Shown here: in pieces, positions 12,710 through 24,538 of the stretch
How positions within the stretch are numbered: the stretch's first letter is position 1
Layout: every line of letters begins with the position of its first letter
Assembly (NCBI GenBank): GCA_002245135.1
Contig: NGBS01001165.1
Location: 124,001-188,000 of the forward strand
Origin: Proteromonas lacertae
Taxonomy: Eukaryota > Sar > Bigyra > Opalinata > Proteromonadidae
DNA: 64,000 nucleotides
Direction of reading: 5' to 3'
Position numbers and translations under genes: made by a program
The notes under the pieces: generated by a model
Seen by the model: only the letters and a program-made list of their open reading frames with translations
Told to the model about the DNA's origin: nothing
Database searches by the model: none

Positions 12710-15700
12710 ATGAATGAGGAAATAATAAATGATTTAATGAAATCACTTCGTGTAACTGAAAAAATACATTATCACAAAGTAAGTGATAATATACTTAAAG
12801 AGAGGGGAAAAACCCCAATAGTATTGAATCCAGCAAAAGAAGGTGAGGAAAACATAGTTACTGTGTCTCTCACTAAAGATCGAAAGTTTATTCAAAGAAG
12901 CTGTTACAATGAGATATATGAAGATATAAAGAGATATATGGATAAGCCTCATCCAAAACAAAAGAATTTTTTGGTATATGGTAATAAATTTATAGGTAAA
13001 ACATATTTTTGTGTTTATTTACTGAATAAATTTTTATCAGATGAATATAAAGAATGTAAGGTAGAATATAAATATAAAAATGATACTTGTTTTTTAAAGT
13101 ATCCTAATTCATCAGAATATAAAAGAAAGAAAAGTGACAAAGAAAAACAAGAATGTAATATCAAGTCTATAATAATCAGTGAAAGTCAACCAATAAGTGA
13201 AGATGAATATAGTGATTTTGATGTTGTTATACTTGTTACATCTCCAATATTACCTATTTATAAAGTGATGAGATCCAAAAGAGCTCCAATACAATATTGC
13301 ATTCTTCCATTTGATATATATGAAATAACTGAGTTTATGAATATGAAAATAATTGATGATAAAAGAGATATTTATGAAGGAATTCCAGGGTTTTATGTTA
13401 ATAATTTAAATGAAGAATGGGGAAAAAATGATGGCAAAATTGAATATTATATGAAAAAAGAATATGATGAATTTGTTTTTATATATGATGTAGAAAAAGT
13501 TACTGATATACCTAAAGTAGTAAGATTTATATCTGATGATATTAGAAATGAAATAGAAGAAAAATTTTGTGTTGATATACACAATTATAATACATATTTT
13601 AAACTTATAAAAGAAATAATGGAAAAAGATATTGTTGTGAAACAATTAGAAGCTGATAAAGATAGGTATAAAGAATTTTGTGCCTTAAGAAATGAAAAAC
13701 TGGGAAGTGAATGCGGTTGGTTTTATGAGCATCTGGTTATGTGTTTAAAGATGTTAAATGAAGAAATTGGTAAAAATATTATAAACACAGAATGTGAATT
13801 ACTTCAATTAAATCAAAATAGAATGAAATTACCATTATTCATAGATTGTTCATTTATAAAAGATTTTCCAGCTGTTGATGGAATTGAGATTAATGATGAA
13901 TGTATAAATGGTTATCAAGTAACTGTAAGTGATGGTCATGAAACAGTGACAACAATTTCAGTATTGTTTAAAGTAATATTCCAAGAAACACTTGAAAGAA
14001 GAAAAGAAAAAATGAAAGAAATATGTAATGAATATATTATTAATCTGAAGAATATTGAAGGTTATATTATAAATAAAAATAATGTTGTAGAAGAAGATGA
14101 TAATAATAATTATAAAGAGAAATTAGATGCAGAAATATCAAAATGTGAAGAATATAATGAAAAATTATTAGATCAAATATCAACTAATTTTTATTATTGT
14201 GGAGTATATATATATATATATTATAATTAATATAGTATACACCTGAATCAATAATGAAAGTAAGTGATTTTGAACTTGAGAAGAATGATTATATTATAAA
14301 AGAAAAAAGAATGAGATTTACAAAAGACACATTTGATGAAATTGAAAGATATATAAAAATTGAGAATATAAATGAGAGCAATATTGATGAAGTTATTAAT
14401 AATATATATCCATTATCAACTGAAAGTAAAAATATTGCTAAAAGAATTAAGTTAGATAATAATGCAAGTTTAAGATATGAAACAAGATGGAGACTAATGA
14501 AGTTGATAAGAGATGCTGAAGATCATGCTTATGATCGATTAATTGAGATAAAAATTAGAAAGGAAACAGATGCAGATAAGCAGAAAGAAAAGATACAAAA
14601 AGAAATAAAAAGAATAGAAGAAAAAGATATAGTAATAAAAACAATAAAAAAAGAAATAAAGAATGAAATGAAAGTAGAAAATGATGATATAATACAAGTA
14701 ATAAAGGATAATAAAACAGCTATAAATTATAACCAAATGTTTAATATGTTAATTAAAAGAATTGATGATTATTGTAAGGATTATAATAATCCCAGATTTG
14801 CAATAACAATGATAAATCCTAAACATAATATTGAAAAGGATCCTTCAAGTAGTTGTAGTCTTAGTTCATATGGAACAGAATTGAACAAGAAATTGACTAA
14901 GTATATGAGAAAAATATATCCTGGATATGATGACATGAGTGCTGACAAAAAAAAAGAAAAAATTAGAGAAATGTTCAATAGAGTAGAGATAAGAAGTGAG
15001 ATAATCAATTACGAACAAATAGAAAAAACCAAAATTAACAATCCACATTTAAATGAAAATAAAACATTTTATGGAAATGACAAAAGAAAAAAATTAGGTA
15101 TTGAAGAGAATAGTATAAACATTACTAATGCTTTGATATCCCAATTAAAAGCAAATAAAACATTGAAGAGTTTTTTAGATTGTAATTTTATAACCTTGGA
15201 TATATCAAATATGTTATGTGATACATTCGAAGAAGGAATAGAGAAACTTAATAAAATATTAAATAATTATGATTGTCCAACATATTCAGTTGAAGTTGCA
15301 GAACCCAAATTAAGAATTAGATTAATAAAAGAAGAAAATGGAGAAATAAAGTTAGAAATAATAGAAAGAGATAGTGATGATAATTTTTATGAATATGATA
15401 GATTAGAGAATGAAATTAAAAGAATAGGAAATGGTGTAGAATATGAAATAAAAGAAAAATTAAAATGTAGTTATTGTAATGAAATAGAAACTATAACTAG
15501 AAGATGTAAATATGTGTTTGGATATATAAAGAATGTGAATGAAGTAAGTAAAGTTGTTATTCCAAATAGAAATGTAACTTTCTATTGTGAGAAATGTAAA
15601 TCAATAACATATTGTATAGCAGAATATACATGTGTTAATAATATATATGGAATTGTAGTAACTCCCTTTAATGATAAATATGATATTTATGATACAAGTC

Positions 15701-17683
15701 ATACAAATATTTCACAACCAATAGCAACTTTAGATAGAAATAGACATGCAATTCCAGTTACTCCTGTCAATATCTGATATTCGGATGAATCTACCTCCAA
15801 ATAATCCACCAATTGATACAGAAAGAACCGGTGAGAGTAGAAATGAAAATAATCCACCAATTAATACAAATAATACTCCTTCATCTACATTAACTACTAG
15901 ATCATGTATTATATTCATATATTTATAATTCAATAGCTTTTGATTATATGAGATTAATATTTAATAAAGATGAAACAGTTCCTAAGTTTGTTCAAAATGA
16001 AACCTTCATAGAATTAGATAATAGTGTGGATATATTTCAATTTCCAATGAAATGTGTATTAGTGAGAGATTTCTATAAACTCTACTGGGAAAGAATAAAA
16101 AGCAATATATTATACAATTTGTTATGTCAAAATCTAGAAAATTATAAAATAGAAAACTTAAAATCGATATTTAATTATTTGAAAGTCATTTATGAAGAAT
16201 CAGATTTGAGTAACAAAGAAAAAATAATACATATTGTAAAGGAAGAAAAAGAAAAATTAAGAAGGATTATTAACAATTATGAAGAAGAAAAGATAAAAAG
16301 TAAAATGAATGTAATAACAAAACAGAAAAGTTATTTTCTTTTGAGAGGTCAGCCAGGATGTGGAAAATCCTCCTTTATAATTTATTTTATAACCAAATTC
16401 ATTGAACTGAAAAATAAACTCAAAATTGGTAATTTAAGTTTTACATATATTAAAAGTTCTAAGAAAGAAGATAAATCAAATCCTGACAAAGATAAATATC
16501 ATTTAAAGGATAATCACTTAGAACCATTAAGTATAGGTTGTGATATAGTTATTTGTGATTCAAATAATATTTCCGCTGATGAGTTTAATGACTATGGAAT
16601 AGTTATAAATGTCAGTTCTCCAGATAGTGATAATTATTCATTTATAAACAGATTTAAAGGTAAAAAGATCTATTTCTATTTAGATATTTGTAGTGATGAT
16701 GAAATAGTGAAATGGAAAGATAATTGTTTACCACCCGAATTAGGCAAAGTAATTGATAAGTTTCTCCCATTTTATAACAATGTTCCAAGACATTTATATT
16801 TTGCAGCAATATATGATGTTTATTATGATGGAAGAAGTTATTGGAATGATATATATACCAACTGTATAAACACAATAGTTGCAGATATGGGTTATTATGA
16901 GTTTATAAAGAAGTATCTCTGTCCATGCCAAAATGAAAATAATAATTTAGAAAATGACAATGAATTATATAAAAATGATGTTATACAATATGATAGATTT
17001 GATACAGATTTATCACATTATATATTAAAATATAAAGTCAAAAGTTATGATTCAATTGATAAATATCAATTAGAATTTGTTTCAAAAGAAATATTTAGAT
17101 ATGTTTACAATTGTGTAAGTCATAAATTAAGTAGAAAAGAAATTCAATTATTACATGAATATTATTATACAGAAATAATAAACAATCAAAATCATCCTTT
17201 ATATAGAATATTATTCAATGAATTAGTATGGTATAGTATAAATCATCATAAAAATTGGAAAGATTATGGAAGTGAAGTGTTTGATAATAGTTTAAGAACT
17301 ATATTTAATGACTTTAATAGATAATTGTTGTAAATCAGAAGCATTAGAAGAAGGTTATTATGTTGGTGATTTTTTGCATTACTAATGTTGATGATGTTTT
17401 TTATTCAATTAATAATGTAATAATACATCCATCAAATAACAACAAGAGAGATGAAATAATAGATAAAAATATTTATGATAGATTGATAGAATATCATGAT
17501 GCAATTGTAAAACCTATATATTACATTATAGCAACAAATGATGATATAGAAAAGGTCTATTCTGAAGAAGCATTGAAAAGATTTGTTGATTTTCAGAAAT
17601 TACATTCAAATAATAATGGAATAATTATATGCAATGTTTCATTAAAAATTGATTCAATTAATATTAAGCGACTATGTAATTGA
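12710..17683 (+). CDS. Giant twin-NTPase protein, Crinkler/RHS-type, with zinc-ribbon middle (frameshifted)
   Basis: Exon 1 (12710-14203) carries NTPase 1: P-loop-like VYGNKFIGKTYF, strand KSIIISESQPI, then LVTSPILPIYKVMRSKRAPI. Intron 14204-14235 joins a lysine-rich coiled-coil exon ending in cysteine pairs (CSYCNE and FYCEKCK, about 15465-15600) that look like a zinc ribbon. After a frame change near 15770 and intron 15906-15936, NTPase 2 (about 15940-17320) has RGQPGCGKSS, a VICDSNN Walker-B-like strand, VSSPDSDNYSFI and NVPRHLYFAAIYDVYY. Two more frame changes (about 17322 and the T6 run near 17372) lead into the C-terminal part, which still aligns with the paralog at 2789-8789. Flanked by 227-bp direct repeats. 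The NTPase class is inferred from motif order; the biochemical role is unknown. Confidence 0.6.
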
Positions 17684-17825
17684 AGAAGAATAATTAAGTT
17701 GTTTGTGATAATTACTTTTATTATTATTATTATATACTTTATTACTAATATTTTGTGTGGAAATCTTACAAAATCTAATAACAAGAATAGAAACGCTTTA
17801 TCTTAAAAAATCATGTTTTATACAA

Positions 17826-18053
17826 TAAATATAGTGATAATTTATCATTTTTATAGATTTTAATGACAGATTCTGGTAATGTAGCTAATTTGGAAAGTCA
17901 AGAATATATAGTTGTAAATGTTTCAGGTGATATAGTGAAACTAAGCGAAAGTAAAGATTTGATGAAATATTTTCAAATAGATGATGAAAATGATAATAGA
18001 TGTGTTGAACTGTGATAAATAGATTTGATTATAACAAATAATTTGGCTAATAT
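17826..18053 (+). repeat. Direct repeat, copy 2: orphan C2CD5 terminal exon
   Basis: Near-identical copy of 12254-12480 (one substitution, one inserted base that creates an earlier stop). It lacks any upstream C2CD5 exons and follows the twin-NTPase gene, so it is a stranded gene fragment. With copy 1 it brackets about 5.3 kb containing the whole NTPase gene. The near-identity implies a recent event. Confidence 0.9.
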
Positions 18054-18184
18054 TAGGATTTTTTACATTTTGTTGCTGAATATATATCTTATTTATTGCG
18101 AATTTTGTTATTATGATTTTGATTACATTTTTATATATATGAAAGAATAATTTCAAAAATATATTCGTTATTAATTAATAATAC

Positions 18185-19304
18185 ATGGTAATACAATAGT
18201 ATTATTGTATTAATTATTTTTTTATTTTTATAAACGAGATAAAGTTCTCTTCTGAAAGTAAAAGCAATTTCATAGAACTGACAGCTGGAATTGTATATAT
18301 TCATTGTAATATTATAGGCTTCTGGCGTTGCTTGTAGATTGTTCGAATACCCTTTTGATACAATAAAGGTATTACAACAATTATACCCAGTATGAATATT
18401 AAAAATATAATTGTATAGAGACGTTACAAAAGTTTCATAAAGTGTTCTGTAGATGTTTGGGAACGTTTTGGAATTGTTGGTTTATATTGTGTATGATATA
18501 CTATAATTATTATTTTAGGGTTTGTCTGGTTCTTGTGTTGCTTCTGCATTGGAAATGGCAGTAACTTTTGTTAGTTATGGCATTTCCAATAGAATCCAAG
18601 GAATAAAAAGTATGAAATAACAAATTATAACATTTTAATTAGAGGATACAGATTTGACAGTCAAAGCAACAATAATATCAAGTATATTCACCAGTTTTAC
18701 AGTGGCAATGGTGTTAACTCCAACCGAATTATTGAAGTGTAGGATGCAAGTATAATAATCGTCATCAATTATCATATAGATGCAACAATCTGTTGATGCT
18801 TTAGGAATACCTCGACATAGTAGTACATTTAAGCTATTATTAGAAGTATTAAAGAAAGAAGGTATAAAAGGATTGTATCGAGGAAATGTTGGTATAATAT
18901 TAAGAGATATACCTGGGAATATTGTGTGGTTTGGTGCTTATGAATGGGTAGCTAGATTATTCTTGAAAAAAGGACAGACCAAGAAAGATTTATCATTGTA
19001 CCAAGTGTTTCTTGCAGGAGCAGCAGCGTATTGTTATAATTATTATAATGTAATAATAAATAGAGGTTTTGCATATGCAACTGTTCCTTATTCTATTGAT
19101 TCAGTGAAAGCGCATATTCAAACAAATCCAAAGTTTAAAAATAAGTCTTTTTTGGAAGTTTTTAGATATTTATATAAAAGAGATGGTATTATTGGTTTGT
19201 ATAGAGGATGGTCGATTACTATACTCAGATCAATGCCTGTAAATGGAATATTGTTTTTGGCATATGAAGAAACAGCACAATTATTGAACAAGCTTCTTTT
19301 TTAA
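18185..19304 (+). CDS. Mitochondrial carrier family protein, ornithine/basic amino-acid carrier-like
   Basis: Seven or so small exons. A likely start is ATG 18185 followed at once by an intron; coding resumes near 18242. The three carrier signatures are present: EYPFDTIKVLQQ, TPTELLKCRMQ and VPYSIDSVKAHIQ, each followed by a loop ending in 'GLYRG' (GIKGLYRGNVG, GIIGLYRGWSI). The second signature PTELLKCRMQ resembles the ORC1/SLC25A15 and carnitine carrier group. The third lacks the usual Pro just before the acidic residue (YSID). Introns are 25-55 nt with GTAT starts. It would reside in the inner membrane of the mitochondrion-related organelle. Substrate is inferred only. Confidence 0.85.
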
Positions 19305-19469
19305 TTTACATTTTTTTCACCTTAATATATAGATAATATTTACTTATTTTAGTTGTAATAAATTATATTTGTGGGTAATATAAATGATGCATTATATGAT
19401 AATTAATAAAATCAAATAAAATGATGTTTTTAACCATTATAAATAAAGTAAGAACAATGTTATAAAATA

Positions 19470-19873
19470 ATGAATATTTCAATTTGTTGTGATGATTTAT
19501 TAAAGCATGAAGATTTAAAGGACATTGAAATTTATGTATACGATATATTATAAGTGTATAGTATCTGGTAAACAAGGTTATGAAGCAAGCGGACATAGAA
19601 GATGATGATAAACTGCTATTAGGAATACAGAAAGATTATGATATGGTTTGTCTATATGGTATTGTATTATACATAATAATGATAGAAGCTAAATACAAAT
19701 ATTATGTGTATTTGCTCTATCAGAGTATCTACACAGACTTTGATAATATCGGGTTGGAAAAAGGAGTAAAAGTATAACTCTGCTCTATTAATGAAATTAG
19801 GTTGGAATTTACTTAAGTGGATTTGGTATATCAATAAGAGAAGTGTATATTTTGTATTTTAATAATATCTAAG
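19470..19873 (+). other. Probable coding exons, unassigned
   Basis: ATG 19470 opens a short acidic reading frame (MNISICCDDLLKHEDLKDIE) that continues through plausible 24-nt and 27- or 40-nt introns to about 19870. One splice solution stays in frame with the POT1-like exons that follow, through an intron ending CTAAG. Another ends before 19800. It may be the 5' end of the next gene or a separate small gene. No family recognised. Confidence 0.35.
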
Positions 19874-21422
19874 TAAAAAATGTTCAATTACTATACCAGT
19901 ACTTACTATAACTTCAAGTGAAGTATCAATCAAATACGAAATTTTATATAATCTACCAAATTTCCATAGTATACTATCAATACATATTTAATAAATAGAT
20001 CCAATGGTAATAATAAACAATAAAGAAATACAAAATCCATCTAGAAATAGAATACCATCACCAAATTTTAATTTAACTCAACCAATGAAAAAGATTAACG
20101 AAATTCAAGAAAATGAAACAATATATGGGTTTATAGGAATAATTACAAGTATATCTTATATTAGAGAATCACTACGTATGAATATATACAAAATATAGTA
20201 TTAATTTAATTTATAGAAGACAATTATTTAACAATCTCAGTAATAGATCCATCAGTAAATGTCTCACAAATTATAAATATTTTCTTTTCAAAGTCTTCTA
20301 TTCCTCCGCAAATATTCTACGTAGGAGATATAATTTTTTGTACTAGTATGTCATCTAAATTATATAATAATAAAGTGGCATTTACAGTGAGAGGAAGATG
20401 TAGTTATACAATAATTCATCCAGATTATACAATTACTAATAGTGGACAATCTATATATTATATGAATAAAACAATATGGGAAAATATTTCTAAACTCTTT
20501 GATTATTCAAATATATTCTTTTCATCTCCGCTTTATTTAGATATAGGACTAAATATACATATTGAAAATATAACTGAACAACAACAACAACAACAACAAT
20601 CAGTTGATTTAATAGTGAAACTATTAGATATAAAAATAATATCAAAGTTTGATGGAAGTAAAAAGTATTATTTCATTATCTGGGATGGATCAGGAAATGG
20701 TACAACTCAAATATTATCAAATCGTGTTGAATATGCTGATGATATAAAAATGGGAAGAATAGAATCAATTTTAATAAGTAATGAATCAATATTAGAATGT
20801 AATCGTTTTATAAATAAAAATGATTGGATTAAACTGAGAAATATATATATTATTAATAATAAATCTAATACTGTACAGTTAGAATATAGGAAATCAAGTA
20901 GTTTATTAATATTTCACAAATCAAATCCAATTGTTGAGAGAAAGAATAAAGAAATTGAAAAATTATCACTATATTATTGTAGTGAAAACGATAGAATTAA
21001 ATATTTACCTTATTCGATTGTTAAAGATGATTTTAAATATGAATATAGTAGAACATTTTCTTTAAATCAAATGATAGAAAGGAATATCAGTTTTACATGC
21101 AAATTGATATGCAGAGTTGTTTCTTCTTCAACAGAATTAAATGAATTATACTTTTAAAAATCCAATAGGACAAGATTTGTGTTTTGTTGTAACAGATGGA
21201 ATAGAGGATATGAATATATGTTTGAAAGGTGTGAATTTTTATTACTTTTTCAATATACCTTATAATATAAAACAGTGGAACAGTAAATTAGTAACAAAAC
21301 TTAAATCTGATGTATCCTTCCTACATAATCCAATGGTAAATCTTGAAATTCTATGTGAATATAATGGAAATAAAGACAAATTGGTAGAATGCATAAATAC
21401 TCACTTAATTATAGTTAATTGA
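19874..21422 (+). CDS. POT1-like telomeric single-strand DNA-binding protein
   Basis: Exons at about 19874-19966, 20000-20175 and 20218-21422. The first OB fold reads IYGFIGIITSISYIRESL, then LTISVIDPSVNVSQIINIFF and FYVGDIIFCTS. This is the POT1/TEBP-alpha OB1 pattern: 'G.I', a 'hx.V.D.S' strand, then 'GDII'. A second OB-like region follows (about 20590-20940) with YYFIIWDGSG, matching the 'WDG' strand of POT1 OB2. A third beta-rich region extends to 21422. A polyglutamine stretch (20575-20600) lies between the folds. The frame shifts once at the T4A5 run 21152-21160. POT1 caps telomeric overhangs. Family call rests on motif order; confirming it needs a profile search. Confidence 0.6.
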
Positions 21423-21969
21423 ATAAACAACTTTTTAGGTTTATATAACTTTTACTGAGATAATTTTGTCGATTTTGTGAGTGTTTCAACACAAACTCAA
21501 GATGGTTAGTTATTCATTCATTCTAAATTTTGAAAAATTAGATTTTGCCCATAAATATTTTCATATCAAAATATTGATATAAAAATCATAAAAAAATTAG
21601 TCGTTTTTATCTGTTCTTATCAAGGAGTTTTATCTATTAATGAACGAAAGTGATCGATAGATATTGCTGGCAAATGATAATTATCCGAAACACAAAACCC
21701 ATATTCCCCTATTTTTGGGAGTATGAATTTCTGGAACAAATATAAAACATAAGTGATATAGAAATGAAGATAGAATGATTAATAATTGAGATGAATGCGA
21801 ATAGACATTATAATCTCAAATTTTTAATAGATTGTGAGTAATTAATTCAAAATCAGCTAAGTGTATAGAAAATTATATCCACTGCAATGTAAATCAAAGA
21901 TATTTAGTTCTATTTACAAATATTAAAAGAGATGCAATTATTATAAAAAAATCTATATGAAATTTACCC
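21423..21969. other. Intergenic, convergent 3' regions
   Basis: About 550 bases between the converging ends of the POT1-like and SufCB genes. AT-rich with short poly-T/A runs. No coding frame, RNA gene or repeat recognised. Confidence 0.5.
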
Positions 21970-24200
21970 TCAAAATCCTTTTGCTGCCTCTTCCATTACG
22001 TAATCAATTTCTTCTTGTAACATTGGAGGAATTCCTTTAATTTTTACATCTAAAAATCCACGAATAATGATTGAAACAGCATCTTCTTCTTTTATACCAC
22101 GAGACATTAAATAGTCAACTTTTTCTTGAGCAATCTTTCCTACTGCTGCTTCATGACTTAATTCACAGTCATATCCTCCTTCAATCTCTGGAATACTTCG
22201 AATTATTCCTTTCTTCAATACCATTCCCTGGCACTCAATATGTGCTGTAGTTTTAACACTTTCACTTACCATTCTACCTTTAGCAATAATTGTTCCTCCT
22301 TTTGTTAAAGCACGAGTTACAGATTCACTACTAGTTCCTGGAGCTTGTAAAAAGGCTGTACTACCAATATCTAATACACCTCCTTCATGAGAAACTAAAA
22401 TGGAACTAAATCGAGCAATAGCATTTTCACCAACCAAAAATGCAGTAGGATTCATTTGAACTTTGTTTACTGGATCTAAACACACATAACTTGAAATAAA
22501 TGTTCCATTCTTTTCTACTCTACTGGCACTTCTTGGATAAATTGTGTAATTTAAACAATAATTATGAATCATTGAAAATGATAATTGAGCATCTTCTTCT
22601 ACATAGAATTCACTTATTCCATAATGTTGACCATTAAATCCATCTGGTAAAACATCTTCATCTCTTTTATTACAATATCCACAAAAACTAGAAACAGATA
22701 AACAACTTCCCTTTTCAGCTATAAGTATATTATGAACATATTGAATTGATATTTGTTCCATTAATAATTGAGCTTTAACTGGTTTTAGATTCTTAGCACC
22801 TTCGTGAGCAATTATAACATAACCATTATATATAGTCTTTTCATGTTCATATACTGCTTTTGTATAATCATCTTTATCAAATGAAATGTTTCTCCACAAA
22901 TACTTCTCTTTAAAATCTGGATATTTCTTTATTGCTTCAGCTAACTTCAATATTTCAATTCCTTCTTCATTACTATCTATAGTTGACACTAAATCATTAT
23001 TTATTTGTTTATATTCACCATTGAATAAACTTGGATCTTCTAATGAAACTTTTACTTTTTCTATTTCTTTTGTTTTTATTTCAGGAAGAGATTCTAATGA
23101 GTTTATATCACTAATTGAAGGAGGACGATCTAAATCATCTTCTAATAAATTTATAGTTACTTTCTTGCTTTTATTATCAGTTATTGTAGTTTTATTTTCT
23201 ATTTTATTCTTTGATAAACTACATTGACATACATGATCTTTACTATTACCTCCATTCTGTTTACATAAACACATTTTTCCTGGATATTTCCCACATCGAC
23301 ACATTTTATCAAGATTATTACCATAGCTACAATCTTTACATACATTCGATATTTTATCTACATGATTTCCTACATCAATCAATTTCGAATCTTTATCATA
23401 TATACCTCCTAGCCTTTTTAAACATTCTTCATAGCCACTTTCTTGAATTACTTTTAAACATTCACTAGCATCACCACATTCATTTATTCTGCCATTTAGC
23501 ATTATATGACTTATTGAAGCTTTTAAATACGATAGAATATGACCTGTATGAGTTATAACTAAAGCACTTCGACTCTTTTCACTTCGATGTATGATATTTC
23601 GAATAGAATCACCAACTAACTTCATATTCTCTAAATCTACTCCACTTTCTGGCTCATCTAACATTATAAACTCAGGATCTTGTAGATTCAATTGTAGTAT
23701 TTCACATCTTTTCATTTCACCTCCACTAAAACCAACATTCACATCTCTTTCTAAAAACTCTTTCATATTACTCTGTTCAGAAGCATTGTTAATGTCGATG
23801 TCATCTTTGTTTTTACCAAATGCAGTCTTAACTAGAGTTTTCAACTTTAAACCTTGAATAGATGGTGCTTTTTGAAACATTATTCCCATTCCCAAGTTTG
23901 CACGATCACTGATACTCATTTCGGTTATATCTTCACCCATAAAATATATTTTGCCTTTTGTGATTTTATAACCGCTTAAACCCATCAATACATTCAACAA
24001 AGTGCTTTTGCCACTTCCATTCTGACCTAATAATATATGTACTTCTCCCTTGTTAATTCTTAGATTGATATCATGCAATATTTCCTATAAACATTACAAC
24101 ATTTACTCATACCTTGTTATCACACTCTACACACAAATTTTGAATGTCTAATACACAGAAATTCGATGCTACAATATATAAAAACTGTTAGAATACTCAT
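21970..24200 (-). CDS. sufCB: SufC-SufB fusion, Fe-S cluster assembly
   Basis: ATG 24200, with 28-nt introns after the first four bases and after the next short exon, then a 702-codon open frame from 24078. SufC part: Walker A LLGQNGSGKST, signature GFSGGEMKRCEILQ, Walker B FIMLDEPESGVDL and ITHTGH switch. An 8-cysteine linker (about 23340-23215: CKDC, CRC, CLC, CQC) precedes the SufB beta-helix core and the terminal block SHEAAVGKIAQEKVDYLMSRG, of archaeal type. SufBC scaffolds build [4Fe-4S] clusters with ATP hydrolysis by SufC. Such fusions are known in Blastocystis/Proteromonas (cytosolic, thought to derive from Methanomicrobiales) and in breviates. The N-terminus (MTSNFCVLDIQ) has no targeting signal, so cytosolic action is likely. 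Confidence 0.95.
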
Positions 24201-24538
24201 ATGTTGATTAAATAAAGAGGCACGTGTTAAATTTAACAATAACAAAATCGAGTCATATATCGATAATCGATTGATCGATTGAAATTTATTTTTCTACTTT
24301 TTATGATGAAAATGTGTAGTTAGAGTTAAATATTATGTTTTATGAATTATATCAGCATATTTAAAGAGATTCGACTAATTTTTTGAAATAGTATTTTGTT
24401 AACTATAAAATAATAGAATTTTTACTTGTAAAAATGTTTGAACAAATTTTATATGGTTATTGCTTTTCACTTGTTGAGAAATTTAAACATTTCATTTTAC
24501 TTTCAAACTGATAATCAAGCTTTTTCACATTTTTTTGA
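24201..24538. other. Intergenic, divergent promoter region
   Basis: Spacer between the divergent SufCB and ribosome recycling factor genes. AT-rich, no coding frame or RNA gene seen. A GC-poor palindromic patch (ATCGATAATCGATTGATCGATTG, near 24260) is noted; its role is unknown. Confidence 0.45.

Noticed and set aside
24170-24200. A 17-nt intron (GTTTTT...GTAG) at the 5' end of SufCB
   Set aside because: Starting the intron at GTATTC after ATGA gives a normal 28-nt intron and the correct frame.
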